DNA from: an uncultured Flavobacteriales bacterium
GTDB taxonomy: Bacteria > Bacteroidota > Bacteroidia > Flavobacteriales_D > Sanyastnellaceae
Assembly (NCBI GenBank): GCA_913057815.1
Contig: CAJXOV010000008.1
Span: 1-14,112, forward strand
Length of the DNA: 14,112 nucleotides
Direction of reading: 5' to 3'
The notes below the pieces were generated by a model that saw only the letters and a program-made list of their open reading frames with translations, was not told where the DNA came from and made no database searches. This document shows positions 1 to 7,988 of this stretch, piece by piece. Every line of letters starts with the position of its first letter. Position 1 is the first letter of the stretch. A program made the translations under genes and the position numbers.

Positions 1-47
1 CTACACCTCTCTATTCGTCGGCAGCGTCAGATGTGTATAAGAGACAG
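1..47 (+). other. Illumina Nextera (Tn5) adapter with i5 index, non-genomic
   Basis: This is library adapter, not organism DNA. Positions 1-6 (CTACAC) are the end of the P5 primer, 7-14 (CTCTCTAT) match a standard Nextera i5 index (known as S502/N502), 15-28 (TCGTCGGCAGCGTC) are the Read 1 adapter, and 29-47 (AGATGTGTATAAGAGACAG) are the exact 19-bp Tn5 mosaic end. Genomic sequence begins at about base 48. The layout is seen directly; the identity of the parts is established knowledge of the Nextera kit. It means the left edge is an untrimmed read end and no biology should be read into it. Confidence 0.98.
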
Positions 48-49
48 GA

Positions 50-967
50 ATAGACATTCGAAAAAGAAGTCAGGATTTTGTGATTCCTTTCGAAGGTAAA
101 TTGCTTTTTGCGAATGTAGATGCGGAAAAAGTCCTTTTAGGAACTAAGAATGACAACCGCCCGAAAAATTGGTGGCCTGTTGCCTTTGAAAAAGCGAGAG
201 TTTTCCTCGACAAGAATGAGGCGTTAGAATTCTGTTTAAAGTCAAATGATGAGGCTTGCTTGGCTTGCGTTGAAAAAGCTTTACAAGATGATTTTTGGAA
301 GATCAGACACTCGGCATTAAAAGGAGCTAAAAAACTAAATGATAAGGCACAATTAAAAACACTGCTGGAGTCGATGGTTAAAAACGACCCAAAATCACTT
401 GTAAGGGCTAAAGCAATTAAAACTCTACATAAAGTAATTAAAGATGAGGATATTACCGACTTATTGAACATAGCTTTAAATGATAGAAGTTATGCCGTTA
501 TGTCTGAAGCTTTAGAAACACTAGTTGATAAAGATTTAGCTCAGGGTTTATCAAAAGCTCTGGAATTAGAACAAGAGAATAGTTCAAAAATAAAAGGTTC
601 AATAGCTAATATTTATGCCAAGCATGGAGATGAGTCTAAAAACGAATTTATGTTGAGTAACTTAAACAGCGCTTCTGGATTTGAAAAGTACGGATTAACA
701 GGTTCTTATACTAAATATCTCCTAAACCAATCTTCAGAGTTTATCGGTCAAAACCTAAATATCTTAGAGTCTATAGCCTCTAATGAAAGCACTTGGTGGG
801 TTCGTTTAATGGGATATAATGGTTTAAAATCGATTGAGAATGAGCTAAACGAAAGGCCTATTGAAGACACTTTTGCGAGTGAACTAGCTGCATCCATTCC
901 GCTAAAGATAAAGTCCCTTTTAGAATCAGAATCTAACGAACAGCTGAAAGCGATTATCAATCCATAA
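50..967 (+). CDS. M1-family aminopeptidase, C-terminal fragment (5' end missing at contig edge)
   Basis: An open frame runs from the first genomic bases (reading IDIRKRSQDFV...) to TAA at 965-967, about 305 codons. The GTG at 80 is not a believable start, because the frame stays open upstream to the adapter and the upstream residues fit the family. The stretch LLFANVDAEKVLLG near the beginning resembles the end of the beta-sandwich domain after the catalytic domain of Bacteroidota M1 metallopeptidases, and the rest is all-helical with HEAT/ARM-like repeats (for example DFWKIRHSALKGAKKL, SLVRAKAIKTL). The zinc site (HExxH...E) and GxMEN motif would lie upstream and are absent here, so the peptidase call rests on tail similarity as I remember it. 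The family trims N-terminal residues from peptides, often in the periplasm or at the cell surface. It is a partial gene at an assembly end, not a pseudogene. The stop abuts the hemW ATG, suggesting co-transcription. A generic HEAT-repeat protein is the alternative. Confidence 0.72.
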   Translation: MDIRKRSQDFVIPFEGKLLFANVDAEKVLLGTKNDNRPKNWWPVAFEKARVFLDKNEALEFCLKSNDEACLACVEKALQDDFWKIRHSALKGAKKLNDKAQLKTLLESMVKNDPKSLVRAKAIKTLHKVIKDEDITDLLNIALNDRSYAVMSEALETLVDKDLAQGLSKALELEQENSSKIKGSIANIYAKHGDESKNEFMLSNLNSASGFEKYGLTGSYTKYLLNQSSEFIGQNLNILESIASNESTWWVRLMGYNGLKSIENELNERPIEDTFASELAASIPLKIKSLLESESNEQLKAIINP

Positions 968-2101
968 ATGGCGGGTATTTATATTCATATCCCTTTTTGT
1001 AGGAAGGCATGTCACTACTGTGATTTTCATTTTAGTACCTCTTTAAAAACTAAAGAAAATGTGTTAGAAGGAATACGTATAGAGGCGTTGCAACGCAGAA
1101 AAGAATTAGCCACCAGCACTATTCAAACCATATATTTCGGAGGAGGAACTCCGAGCATTTTAGAATCCGAAGAATTAGGTGAAATATTAAGAGTAATTCA
1201 TGAAAACTATTCAGTTTCATCTGATGCTGAAATAACCTTAGAAGCCAACCCTGAAGATATCAGTTCCATTAAAGTAAAAGAATGGAAAGAATTAGGAATA
1301 AACAGATTGAGTATAGGTATTCAATCATTTGACGAGGAAATACTTTCATGGATGAACCGGTCTCATAACGCTGATCAAGCCTTAAGTGCGGTGAAGTTAG
1401 CGAAGGAAAGTGGGATTGAAAATGTTTCTATAGATCTCATTTATGGTGTGCCACATAGGAATTCTGAAGACTGGAAAAATGAAATCCTAACTGCTATAAC
1501 GTTAAATACAGATCACATTTCTGCCTATTGTTTAACCATCGAACCAGATACTGTCTTTGGCAAAAAAGCTTCAAAAGGAGAAATACTATCGTCTCCAAAC
1601 TCAGCAAGTTCCTTAGAGTTTTTAGAACTAGTAACTGTCTTAAGCGAACACAACATAGAACTATATGAGGTGTCTAATTTCTCTAAATTAGGGTGTGAAT
1701 CTAAGCACAATAGTAATTACTGGAATGGCGCAGAATACATTGGGTTAGGACCTGGAGCTCATAGTTATGGCCCGGGTAGAAGAAGCTGGAATATCTCAAA
1801 TAACGTCTTGTATGCTAAAGGTGTTCAGAACAACACCCCTGTGTCAGAATCAGAAACATTATCTACGATTGATGAATACAATGAGTACATAATGACCAAT
1901 TTAAGAAGAGTAAGTGGCTTAAATTTAGAAGTCCTTCGCCAGAAATTTAATGTCGATCTTGTTGATGTTTTCTCAGAAACAATCAATCAATATCAAAGTT
2001 CTGGTAACTTGGTGGTTCTTCCTAATATTGTTAAACTCTCAATAAAAGGGTTTCTTTTGGCAGATAGAATAGCAAGTGATTTATTTTTAACCCATGATTG
2101 A
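968..2101 (+). CDS. hemW: Radical SAM family heme chaperone HemW
   Basis: 377 residues, the usual length. HemW is a cytoplasmic 4Fe-4S radical SAM protein that binds heme and is thought to deliver it to respiratory proteins; it was long misannotated as an oxygen-independent coproporphyrinogen III oxidase. The cluster motif C11-x3-C15-x2-C18 is followed by D-F rather than the extra cysteine of true HemN, which favours HemW. The SAM-binding YFGGGTPS segment is at residues 56-63, followed by the EANPED strand and the conserved NSNYWNGAEYIGLGPGAHSY block, with a C-terminal winged-helix-like tail. The ATG follows the preceding TAA with no gap, and the 3' end overlaps the cyclase gene by 8 nt, so all three plus-strand genes probably share a transcript and may be translationally coupled. 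No frameshift or missing motif is seen. Confidence 0.95.
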   Translation: MAGIYIHIPFCRKACHYCDFHFSTSLKTKENVLEGIRIEALQRRKELATSTIQTIYFGGGTPSILESEELGEILRVIHENYSVSSDAEITLEANPEDISSIKVKEWKELGINRLSIGIQSFDEEILSWMNRSHNADQALSAVKLAKESGIENVSIDLIYGVPHRNSEDWKNEILTAITLNTDHISAYCLTIEPDTVFGKKASKGEILSSPNSASSLEFLELVTVLSEHNIELYEVSNFSKLGCESKHNSNYWNGAEYIGLGPGAHSYGPGRRSWNISNNVLYAKGVQNNTPVSESETLSTIDEYNEYIMTNLRRVSGLNLEVLRQKFNVDLVDVFSETINQYQSSGNLVVLPNIVKLSIKGFLLADRIASDLFLTHD

Positions 2102-2873
2102 TTTAAAGGCATCATTTAAGCATGAGGGCGTTTCTTACGAAGCAAACTTGAAAGACCCCATAGATATTTCCATAGAACTGTCTTCAGAAAAAAACCCTCA
2201 GGCATGGTATGTAGACTTGCCAGAAATAACTCCGGTTATGACGGAGCAATTTACTGGAAGCGTAGCCCTCGGAGGAGCTGTTAATTTTAGAAATGTCTTC
2301 TTTAATCCACACGGTCATGGAACGCACACAGAGTGTGTAGGCCATATCAGTGAAGAGGTTCATTCAGTAAATGATTCTTTAAAAACCTTCTTTGCATCTG
2401 CTTCTCTTATTACGATAAACCCTGATACACTTAAAGAAAATGATAGGTGGATGGAAAAAGGGGATTTGGTTATTACGAAAGACCAATTAGAATCAATGTG
2501 GGATGGAAGTTCTGAAGCATTAATCATCAGAACTACGCCTAACACATTAGAAAAAAAGACTAAGAATTATAGTGATACCAATCCCCCATACATTCATCCA
2601 GATGCTATGGAATACATAGCTTCTACCGGAATCAAACATTTACTTTTAGATTTACCTTCTGTAGATCGTGAAAGTGATGAAGGGAAGCTAATCGCACATC
2701 GAATATTCTGGGATTTTCCTTCAAATACAAATTTAGAAAGAACTATCACCGAAATGATCTTTGTTAATGACCAAGCGGTAGATGGGTTATACCTCTTAGA
2801 GCTTCAGGTGGCTCCATTTAAGAATGACGCTTCTCCTTCTAGACCTGTAATTTATCGCTTGAAGGTTAAGTAA
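2094..2873 (+). CDS. Cyclase family protein (kynurenine formamidase-like metal hydrolase)
   Basis: 259 residues, cytoplasmic, no signal peptide. It belongs to the cyclase/KynB-like fold (PF04199), whose characterised members hydrolyse N-formylkynurenine or related amides using divalent metal. The diagnostic region HGHGTHTECVGHI spans residues 73-85 and is preceded by the typical FRNVFFNP strand; the later LLLDLPSVDRESDEG segment (about 184-198) fits the conserved second half. The metal motif is not canonical HxGTHxDxPxH: counting from GTH78, the first histidine position is Gly74 (flanked by His73 and His75), the Asp is Glu80 and the Pro is Val82, while His84 is kept. The substrate is therefore open, and I assign only the family. 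The start ATG lies inside the hemW end (8-nt overlap). The last 22 nt overlap the histidine kinase gene on the other strand. Confidence 0.85.
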   Translation: MIDLKASFKHEGVSYEANLKDPIDISIELSSEKNPQAWYVDLPEITPVMTEQFTGSVALGGAVNFRNVFFNPHGHGTHTECVGHISEEVHSVNDSLKTFFASASLITINPDTLKENDRWMEKGDLVITKDQLESMWDGSSEALIIRTTPNTLEKKTKNYSDTNPPYIHPDAMEYIASTGIKHLLLDLPSVDRESDEGKLIAHRIFWDFPSNTNLERTITEMIFVNDQAVDGLYLLELQVAPFKNDASPSRPVIYRLKVK

Positions 2874-4297
2874 AACGTGGTGCCTTTTCCAATTTCTGTT
2901 TTGAACCAGATTTCTCCGCCTTGATTTTCTATGATGTTTTTTACCATAGCCAGTCCAAGTCCCATTCCTTTAGATTTGGTAGTGAAATTAGGAACAAATA
3001 TCTTCTTTTGAACTTCCTCAGGAATTCCTTGCCCATTATCTCTAACCTCAGCCATTAATATTCCCTCGTATTCCTTCAAATAGACGTTTATTTTGCCCTT
3101 TCTGTCCTCTGGGATACTTTGTATAGCATTTTTAAGAAGGTTGTTAAAAACACGTAGTAATTGATCATTATCAGCCTTTATGGTGGTGTTGTCTGTTTGA
3201 TTAAAAAACTTAAGGTCTGCATTGCTCTCTAGCTCGAAGGTTTGAATGGCGTCTTCAATAATTGTGTTTAGCTGAACACTTTGCTCCTTGGCTTTAGGCA
3301 TTTGTGCAAAATTCGAAAACTCATTGGCTATATTGGTCAACGCTTCTATTTGAGTAATTAGTGAGTCTGCTGTGGTTTTGAATTTCTCTTTCCAATCTGG
3401 AGCATTATCGTCCATAGCCCTTTGCAAATATTGAATTCGAAGCTTCATTGGGGTCAATGGATTCTTTATCTCATGCGCTACTTGTTTAGCCATTTCTCTC
3501 CATGCGCTTTCTCTTTCAGAGCGTGCTAGTGCTACAGTACTCTCTTCCGCTTCTTTTAGCATCCGATTATATTCGGTAACCAAAGCTCCTATTTCGTCAT
3601 TACTTTCCCATTTAAGAGGAACATTGGTTTTTCCTAAATCCACTCCTTTCATTTTCTCTCCTACGCGTTGCAATGACTGTGTAATATAATTAGACAGTAT
3701 CAAAGCTATAATTCCTGCTGCTATAAACAGACCGACATAAATTAGAATTAGGTCAAACAGAAAAGATTCTATTTCCTGTCTGTTCTCACTTTGCATATCA
3801 TAATATGGAATGTTAGTTACCGCTAATGGTCGGCCCTCCAAGTCACTAAAATGCCAATAAGCCAAATAAAATTCATCGCTGTTATCTCCTTTTTCTAGCA
3901 CAAGTTGGACATCTCCGTCTGTTAGTTGCTGAAGGATTTTAGGAGAAACTACTTGAGGAATATTTTTTTCTTGGAAAATTTTTGGGTTACTAGAAATCAA
4001 AAGTTTTCCGCTCAGATCATATAAATTCAAATCTAGATTGTGGACATCAGCCAATTCACAGATCTTATCACTAAAAACAACAGGAATGGAATCTGTTTTC
4101 ATCTCTCCTTGTTGTTCTAGAAAGTAATCCATACTGGCCTGAATAGACTTTTCTTTTCTCTCTAGCCTAGAGGCGTGGTACTCCTGATTCTGGCTCTTAA
4201 AATTACTGTAAGCAAATATCCCTGTAGCAAAAAATGATACCAAAATCATGGCTATCATAGAAAGGTATATCCGGGTTTTAAGATTGAGTCGTTTCAT
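2852..4297 (-). CDS. NtrY-like membrane sensor histidine kinase (orphan)
   Basis: About 481 residues from the ATG at 4297; an in-frame TTG at 4315 would add six residues but falls inside the likely -7 promoter box, so the ATG is preferred. Layout from the ATG: transmembrane helix about 10-30, periplasmic sensor domain about 31-178, second helix about 179-201, HAMP about 202-252, then the dimerisation/phosphoacceptor domain with VAHEIKNPLTPMKL (His275), and a C-terminal ATPase domain with N box NNLLKNAIQSI, G1 DNGQGIP and G2 GMGLGLAMVKN. The HEIKNPLTP form is typical of NtrY-like kinases, but the PAS domain usual between HAMP and His is missing. It would autophosphorylate on His and pass phosphate to a response regulator; none is adjacent, so signal and partner are unknown. 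It is separated from the ATP synthase genes upstream by a strong terminator. Its 3' end overlaps the cyclase gene tail-to-tail by 22 nt. Confidence 0.93.
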   Translation of the reverse strand: MKRLNLKTRIYLSMIAMILVSFFATGIFAYSNFKSQNQEYHASRLERKEKSIQASMDYFLEQQGEMKTDSIPVVFSDKICELADVHNLDLNLYDLSGKLLISSNPKIFQEKNIPQVVSPKILQQLTDGDVQLVLEKGDNSDEFYLAYWHFSDLEGRPLAVTNIPYYDMQSENRQEIESFLFDLILIYVGLFIAAGIIALILSNYITQSLQRVGEKMKGVDLGKTNVPLKWESNDEIGALVTEYNRMLKEAEESTVALARSERESAWREMAKQVAHEIKNPLTPMKLRIQYLQRAMDDNAPDWKEKFKTTADSLITQIEALTNIANEFSNFAQMPKAKEQSVQLNTIIEDAIQTFELESNADLKFFNQTDNTTIKADNDQLLRVFNNLLKNAIQSIPEDRKGKINVYLKEYEGILMAEVRDNGQGIPEEVQKKIFVPNFTTKSKGMGLGLAMVKNIIENQGGEIWFKTEIGKGTTFYLTFKR

Positions 4298-4312
4298 TGA
4301 GTTATTGCAACG

Positions 4313-4321
4313 CAAAAATTA
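4313..4321 (-). promoter_or_regulatory. Possible -7 box of the histidine kinase promoter
   Basis: Read on the minus strand this is TAATTTTTG, close to the Bacteroidota -7 consensus TAnnTTTG but with one extra base between TA and TTTG. It lies 15 nt upstream of the preferred kinase ATG (4297) and just after the terminator that ends the atp transcript, which is where an independent promoter is needed. No clear -33 TTTG was found at the right distance, so this is a weak call. Confidence 0.35.
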
Positions 4322-4354
4322 CGCCTTTCTGAATAATGAAAGGCTCTAAAACAA

Positions 4355-4385
4355 AAAACCCCGTTAGAGTTTCTAACGGGGTTTT
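4355..4385 (-). terminator. Intrinsic terminator after atpG
   Basis: A perfect inverted repeat: arm 4355-4368 (AAAACCCCGTTAGA), loop GTT 4369-4371, arm 4372-4385. The core CCCCGTTAGA/TCTAACGGGG is strong for this AT-rich genome. On the minus strand the hairpin is followed by a run of six T, matching the direction of atpG, whose stop is 18 nt before it. The plus-strand side also ends in four T, so it could work both ways, but no plus-strand gene reads into it. It should end the sprE-atpG transcript and isolate the kinase gene. Confidence 0.93.
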
Positions 4386-4403
4386 CAATATTATAAAAGC
4401 TGA

Positions 4404-5276
4404 CTATCCATTTAGTGCTTCTGCACCTCCTACTATTTCCAAGATCTCTCCTGTAATAGCTGCTTGTCTAGCTTTGTTATAGAATAATTTCAGCTCATCC
4501 TTAATGTCAGAAGCATTATCTGTAGCTTTATGCATAGCAGTCATTCTAGCTCCGTGCTCACCTGCGTTTGAATCTAAGATTCCTTTATACAATTGAATCT
4601 TTAAAGATCGTGGAATTAGCTCAGTAATGATTTCTTCTTCAGAAGGCTCGTAAATATAGTCAGTGCTTTGGTTAGCATCAGCTCCTTCTGGAGGAAGAAC
4701 TGGTAAAAACTGTTCAGTCATTACGATCTGCACTGCTGCATTCTTGAACTTATTATAAACCACTATTACTTTATCCCAAGTACCTTCCTTGAACTGAGTC
4801 ATTACCACGTCAGCTATCTTAGATGCGTTAGCAAAAGTCAACTCGTTATACACTTCATAAGGACGTTCGTCAAATCCATCTAAATGGATTTCCTTCGTTT
4901 TAGTATAATGCTCGTGTGCTTTTTTACCAATTGGAAGAACCTTAATATTAGAATCAGAATATCTGCTTTTAATCTTAGTTATCTCCTTAACTATAGCACT
5001 ATTAAACCCTCCACATAATCCTCTGTTAGAGTTGATAGCTACAATTAACACATTGTTAGAACCTCTTTCTTCAGAGTAAATACCTTCAGTGCTTTCTACA
5101 TTAGAAGCTACATTAGATAATATCTCCTGAAGTTTTTCAGCATATGGTCTCATCTGAGTAATAGCATCCTGAGCTCTTTTTAACTTAGCCGCGGAAACCA
5201 TTTTCATAGCAGAAGTAATCTGCATCGTACTGTTTACAGATGAAATTCTATTTCGTATCTCTTTTAAGTTAGCCAT
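4404..5276 (-). CDS. atpG: F0F1 ATP synthase subunit gamma
   Basis: 290 residues, normal length. Gamma is the central stalk of F1: its N- and C-terminal helices form the coiled coil that turns inside the alpha/beta hexamer and links to the c-ring. Seen: N-terminal helix NLKEIRNRISSVNSTMQIT and AMKMVSAAKLKRAQ (residues 3-36), the conserved RGLCGGFN loop (85-92), and the C-terminal helix with GARMTAMHKATDNASD (242-257) and the usual end ITGEILEIVGGAEAL. The ATG at 5276 sits 22 nt after the atpA stop. It is the last gene of the cluster, followed directly by the terminator. In many bacteria atpD and atpC follow here; in this window they do not. Confidence 0.98.
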   Translation of the reverse strand: MANLKEIRNRISSVNSTMQITSAMKMVSAAKLKRAQDAITQMRPYAEKLQEILSNVASNVESTEGIYSEERGSNNVLIVAINSNRGLCGGFNSAIVKEITKIKSRYSDSNIKVLPIGKKAHEHYTKTKEIHLDGFDERPYEVYNELTFANASKIADVVMTQFKEGTWDKVIVVYNKFKNAAVQIVMTEQFLPVLPPEGADANQSTDYIYEPSEEEIITELIPRSLKIQLYKGILDSNAGEHGARMTAMHKATDNASDIKDELKLFYNKARQAAITGEILEIVGGAEALNG

Positions 5277-5298
5277 ATCCTCTTATTCTGAGTTAGGT

Positions 5299-6873
5299 TT
5301 AGTAAGTAGCTGATAAATCTGCTACTACTTTTTCTAATACTTCTGTTATCTCACTAGTAAGTTTACCAGTTTTTAAACTATCCAATGTGCTTTGGTGGTT
5401 AGCTTTCATGAAATCGATAAACTTCACTTCGAATTCTTTAATCTTATTTACAGGAACTGCTCTAAGTAATCCTTTTGTTCCAGCATAAATAATAGCCGTT
5501 TGCTCTTCTACTTTCATAGGAGAATTCTGAGCTTGCTTAAGGATTTCTACGTTTCTTTTTCCTTTTTCAATTACAGATAAAGTAGCCTCATCTAAATCCG
5601 AACCGAACTTAGCAAATGCTTCTAATTCTCTGTACTGAGCTTGATCTAACTTCAACGTTCCAGATACTTTCTTCATAGACTTGATCTGCGCGTTACCTCC
5701 AACTCGAGATACCGAAATACCTACGTTAATAGCTGGTCTTACACCAGCTAGGAATAAGTTAGACTCAAGGAAAATCTGTCCATCTGTAATCGAAATTACG
5801 TTGGTAGGGATATATGCAGATACATCTCCTGCTTGAGTTTCAATAATAGGGAGGGCTGTTAATGATCCACCACCTTTCACTATTCCTTTAAGAGAATCAG
5901 GAAGGTCGTTCATATCAGCTGCTATAGCGTCAGATGAATTAATCTTAGCTGCTCTTTCTAATAACCTAGAGTGTAGGTAAAATACATCTCCTGGGTAAGC
6001 CTCTCTACCTGGAGGTCTTCTTAGAAGAAGTGATACCTCTCTATATGCTACTGCTTGCTTAGATAAATCATCATAAACAATAAGTGCTGGTCTACCTGTA
6101 TCTCTAAAATACTCCCCAATAGCAGCACCAGAGAATGCAGAGTAATACTGAAGAGGAGTAGGTTCAGAAGCTGTAGCGGCTACTACTACCGTATAAGGCA
6201 TAGCTCCGTTTTCTTCTAATGTTTTTACTGTTTGTGCTACTGTAGATCCTTTCTGACCGATAGCTACATATATACAGAATACTGGCTCGCCAGCATCGTA
6301 AAATTCTTTTTGATTGATAATGGTATCAATAGCCACAGTAGACTTTCCTGTCTGTCTGTCACCAATGATAAGCTCTCTTTGACCTCTTCCTATTGGAATC
6401 ATGGCATCGATTGCTTTAATACCCGTTTGCATAGGCTCTTCTACCGGCTGACGGTAAATTACACCTGGTGCCTTTCTTTCAATAGGCATCTCGTATAATT
6501 TTCCTTCGATAGGTCCTTTACCGTCTATAGGCTCACCAAGAGTACTTACAACTCTACCTAACATTCCTTCACCTACATTAATAGAGGCAATAGTACCTGT
6601 TCTTTTCACAGAAGAACCTTCTCTAAGGTTTCCTGAGGGTCCTAAAAGTACGGCTCCTACGTTATCCTCTTCAAGGTTAAGTACGATTCCTTTTACTCCG
6701 TTTTCGAACTCTACAAGCTCTCCTGATTGTACGTTAGATAATCCGTAGATTCTAGCAATACCATCTCCAACCTGAAGAACTGACCCTACTTCTTGCAGTT
6801 CCACTTCAGTTTTTACTCCGGCAAGTTGCTCTCTTAATATTGCAGAAACCTCTGCTGGTTTTACTTCAGCCAT
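5299..6873 (-). CDS. atpA: F0F1 ATP synthase subunit alpha
   Basis: 524 residues. Alpha forms the F1 hexamer with beta and carries non-catalytic nucleotide sites. Seen: beta-barrel domain (about 25-95) with [10 protein letters not shown], Walker [10 protein letters not shown] (171-179), Walker B region ALIVYDDL (263-270), the [29 protein letters not shown] block (282-310), and the arginine finger in [13 protein letters not shown] (Arg390), which completes the neighbouring catalytic site. Compared with E. coli alpha there is a short insertion around residues 311-335 ([17 protein letters not shown]...), which I believe is common in Bacteroidota. The ATG at 6873 is 30 nt after the atpH stop; the 22-nt gap to atpG fits one operon. 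No key residue is missing. Confidence 0.99.
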   Translation of the reverse strand: MAEVKPAEVSAILREQLAGVKTEVELQEVGSVLQVGDGIARIYGLSNVQSGELVEFENGVKGIVLNLEEDNVGAVLLGPSGNLREGSSVKRTGTIASINVGEGMLGRVVSTLGEPIDGKGPIEGKLYEMPIERKAPGVIYRQPVEEPMQTGIKAIDAMIPIGRGQRELIIGDRQTGKSTVAIDTIINQKEFYDAGEPVFCIYVAIGQKGSTVAQTVKTLEENGAMPYTVVVAATASEPTPLQYYSAFSGAAIGEYFRDTGRPALIVYDDLSKQAVAYREVSLLLRRPPGREAYPGDVFYLHSRLLERAAKINSSDAIAADMNDLPDSLKGIVKGGGSLTALPIIETQAGDVSAYIPTNVISITDGQIFLESNLFLAGVRPAINVGISVSRVGGNAQIKSMKKVSGTLKLDQAQYRELEAFAKFGSDLDEATLSVIEKGKRNVEILKQAQNSPMKVEEQTAIIYAGTKGLLRAVPVNKIKEFEVKFIDFMKANHQSTLDSLKTGKLTSEITEVLEKVVADLSATY

Positions 6874-6903
6874 TTTTTCTTGGTTTTACCTTTTATTAAT
6901 TTC

Positions 6904-7461
6904 TTAGAATCCTGGTACGTAAAGATTCTCTGTAAATTCTCTTCTTAATTCTCTTAATTGAGTGCTAACAGATGCATCTAACATCTGATCACCCACTTTA
7001 ATTACATATCCCCCAATTAAATCAGGATTCACGGTCTCTGTTAAATCAGATAATCCAGGAGCTAACTTCTGAAGCTCTGCTTCTATTCTAGCTCTAGACT
7101 CGGCATCTAACGGAGCTGCTGATATTACCTCAGCTTGAGATACTTTCTTGTAAATCTTATATTGTATCACATAAGCGTGAGCTATGCCACCTAATAAAGA
7201 TTCTCTTCCTTTGTCAGTAATAAGAGCTATAAACTTAGCGGTCATCTCCCCTACGTTTCCTGAAAAAACCAGAGTTAAAACCTTAGCTTTTGCATCTGGT
7301 TTAATTACAGGACTGTTCAGCATAACCTGAAGATCTCTGCTTCCCTCAACAGTTTTAGCCAGATTAGACATGTCTTCAAACACCTCTTCTACCTTATTCT
7401 GTTCTATAGAAAGATCAAGAAGAGATTTTGCATATCTATTAGCCGCTTTAGTGATTTTCAT
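6904..7461 (-). CDS. atpH: F0F1 ATP synthase subunit delta (OSCP)
   Basis: 185 residues, normal size. Delta sits on top of F1 and clamps it to the b-subunit peripheral stalk so the hexamer does not rotate. Seen: N-terminal helical domain beginning KITKAANRYAKSLLDLSIEQ and the C-terminal signature NPDLIGGYVIKVGDQMLDASV, the most conserved part of the family. The ATG at 7461 begins one base after the atpF stop (7463), so translation is probably coupled. Cytoplasmic, no membrane segment. Confidence 0.97.
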   Translation of the reverse strand: MKITKAANRYAKSLLDLSIEQNKVEEVFEDMSNLAKTVEGSRDLQVMLNSPVIKPDAKAKVLTLVFSGNVGEMTAKFIALITDKGRESLLGGIAHAYVIQYKIYKKVSQAEVISAAPLDAESRARIEAELQKLAPGLSDLTETVNPDLIGGYVIKVGDQMLDASVSTQLRELRREFTENLYVPGF

Positions 7462-7462
7462 C

Positions 7463-7960
7463 TTAATTCAGCTTTGATTCGTTTAAAAGCGTGTCTATAA
7501 GCTCCTTTTGACTTCCGTCTGCAGAAAGCTTCTGTCTCACTACTTTTTCTGCTATATCTAAAGAAAGAGAAGCTACTTGCGTTTTAATATCAGCAATAGC
7601 CGCTTTCTTTTGAATATCAATTTCTTCTCTAGCTGCTGCTATCATTTTCACTCCTTCTTCAGAAGCAGCTGTTTTAGCATCAGAAATAATGTCATCTCTA
7701 GTGTCTCTAGCTTCTTTCATGATAGCATCTCTTTCTATCATAGCTTCTTTCTTAGCTGCTTCATTATCCGCTTGAAGAGCTTGCATTCTTCTTTCAGCTT
7801 CTTCAGCACCTTTAAGAGCGCTTTCTATAGATTTCTCTCTTTCATCTACCGCATCAAGGATAGGTTTCCAAGCAAATTTCTTTAGAAGTAACAACAGAGC
7901 TATAAATAACACTATCTGCCATATAAATAACCCGAACGAAAAACTTTCTAATAATTGCAC
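7463..7960 (-). CDS. atpF: F0F1 ATP synthase subunit b
   Basis: 165 residues. The b subunit anchors the peripheral stalk: one N-terminal membrane helix (about 9-27, GLFIWQIVLFIALLLLL) followed by a long charged coiled coil (about 30-140) rich in Ala, Glu, Lys and Arg, ending in a helix that meets delta. KKFAWKPILDAVDEREKSIESAL is the typical junction after the helix. The start codon is GTG at 7960; no in-frame ATG lies close upstream, and the MQLLESFSFGLFIWQ beginning fits relatives. Only one b gene is present, so the stalk is likely a homodimer. It is separated from atpE by a 68-nt spacer with a strong hairpin, unusual in an otherwise tight operon. Confidence 0.97.
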   Translation of the reverse strand: MQLLESFSFGLFIWQIVLFIALLLLLKKFAWKPILDAVDEREKSIESALKGAEEAERRMQALQADNEAAKKEAMIERDAIMKEARDTRDDIISDAKTAASEEGVKMIAAAREEIDIQKKAAIADIKTQVASLSLDIAEKVVRQKLSADGSQKELIDTLLNESKLN

Positions 7961-7988
7961 TTTAAATATTTTTTTTAATGAATAATAA

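Noticed and set aside
29..47. Tn5/IS50 mosaic end, which could be read as a mobile element terminus
   Set aside because: It is joined to the Nextera Read 1 adapter, i5 index and P5 tail, so it is library chemistry and not a resident transposon.
70..471. 133-codon minus-strand frame opposite the aminopeptidase fragment
   Set aside because: Ser/Phe/Lys-rich shadow; the plus-strand frame matches a known family tail and abuts hemW.
7577..7885. 102-codon plus-strand frame antisense to atpF, very rich in Ser and Phe
   Set aside because: An artefact of the Lys/Glu/Ala-rich coiled-coil codons of subunit b read backwards.
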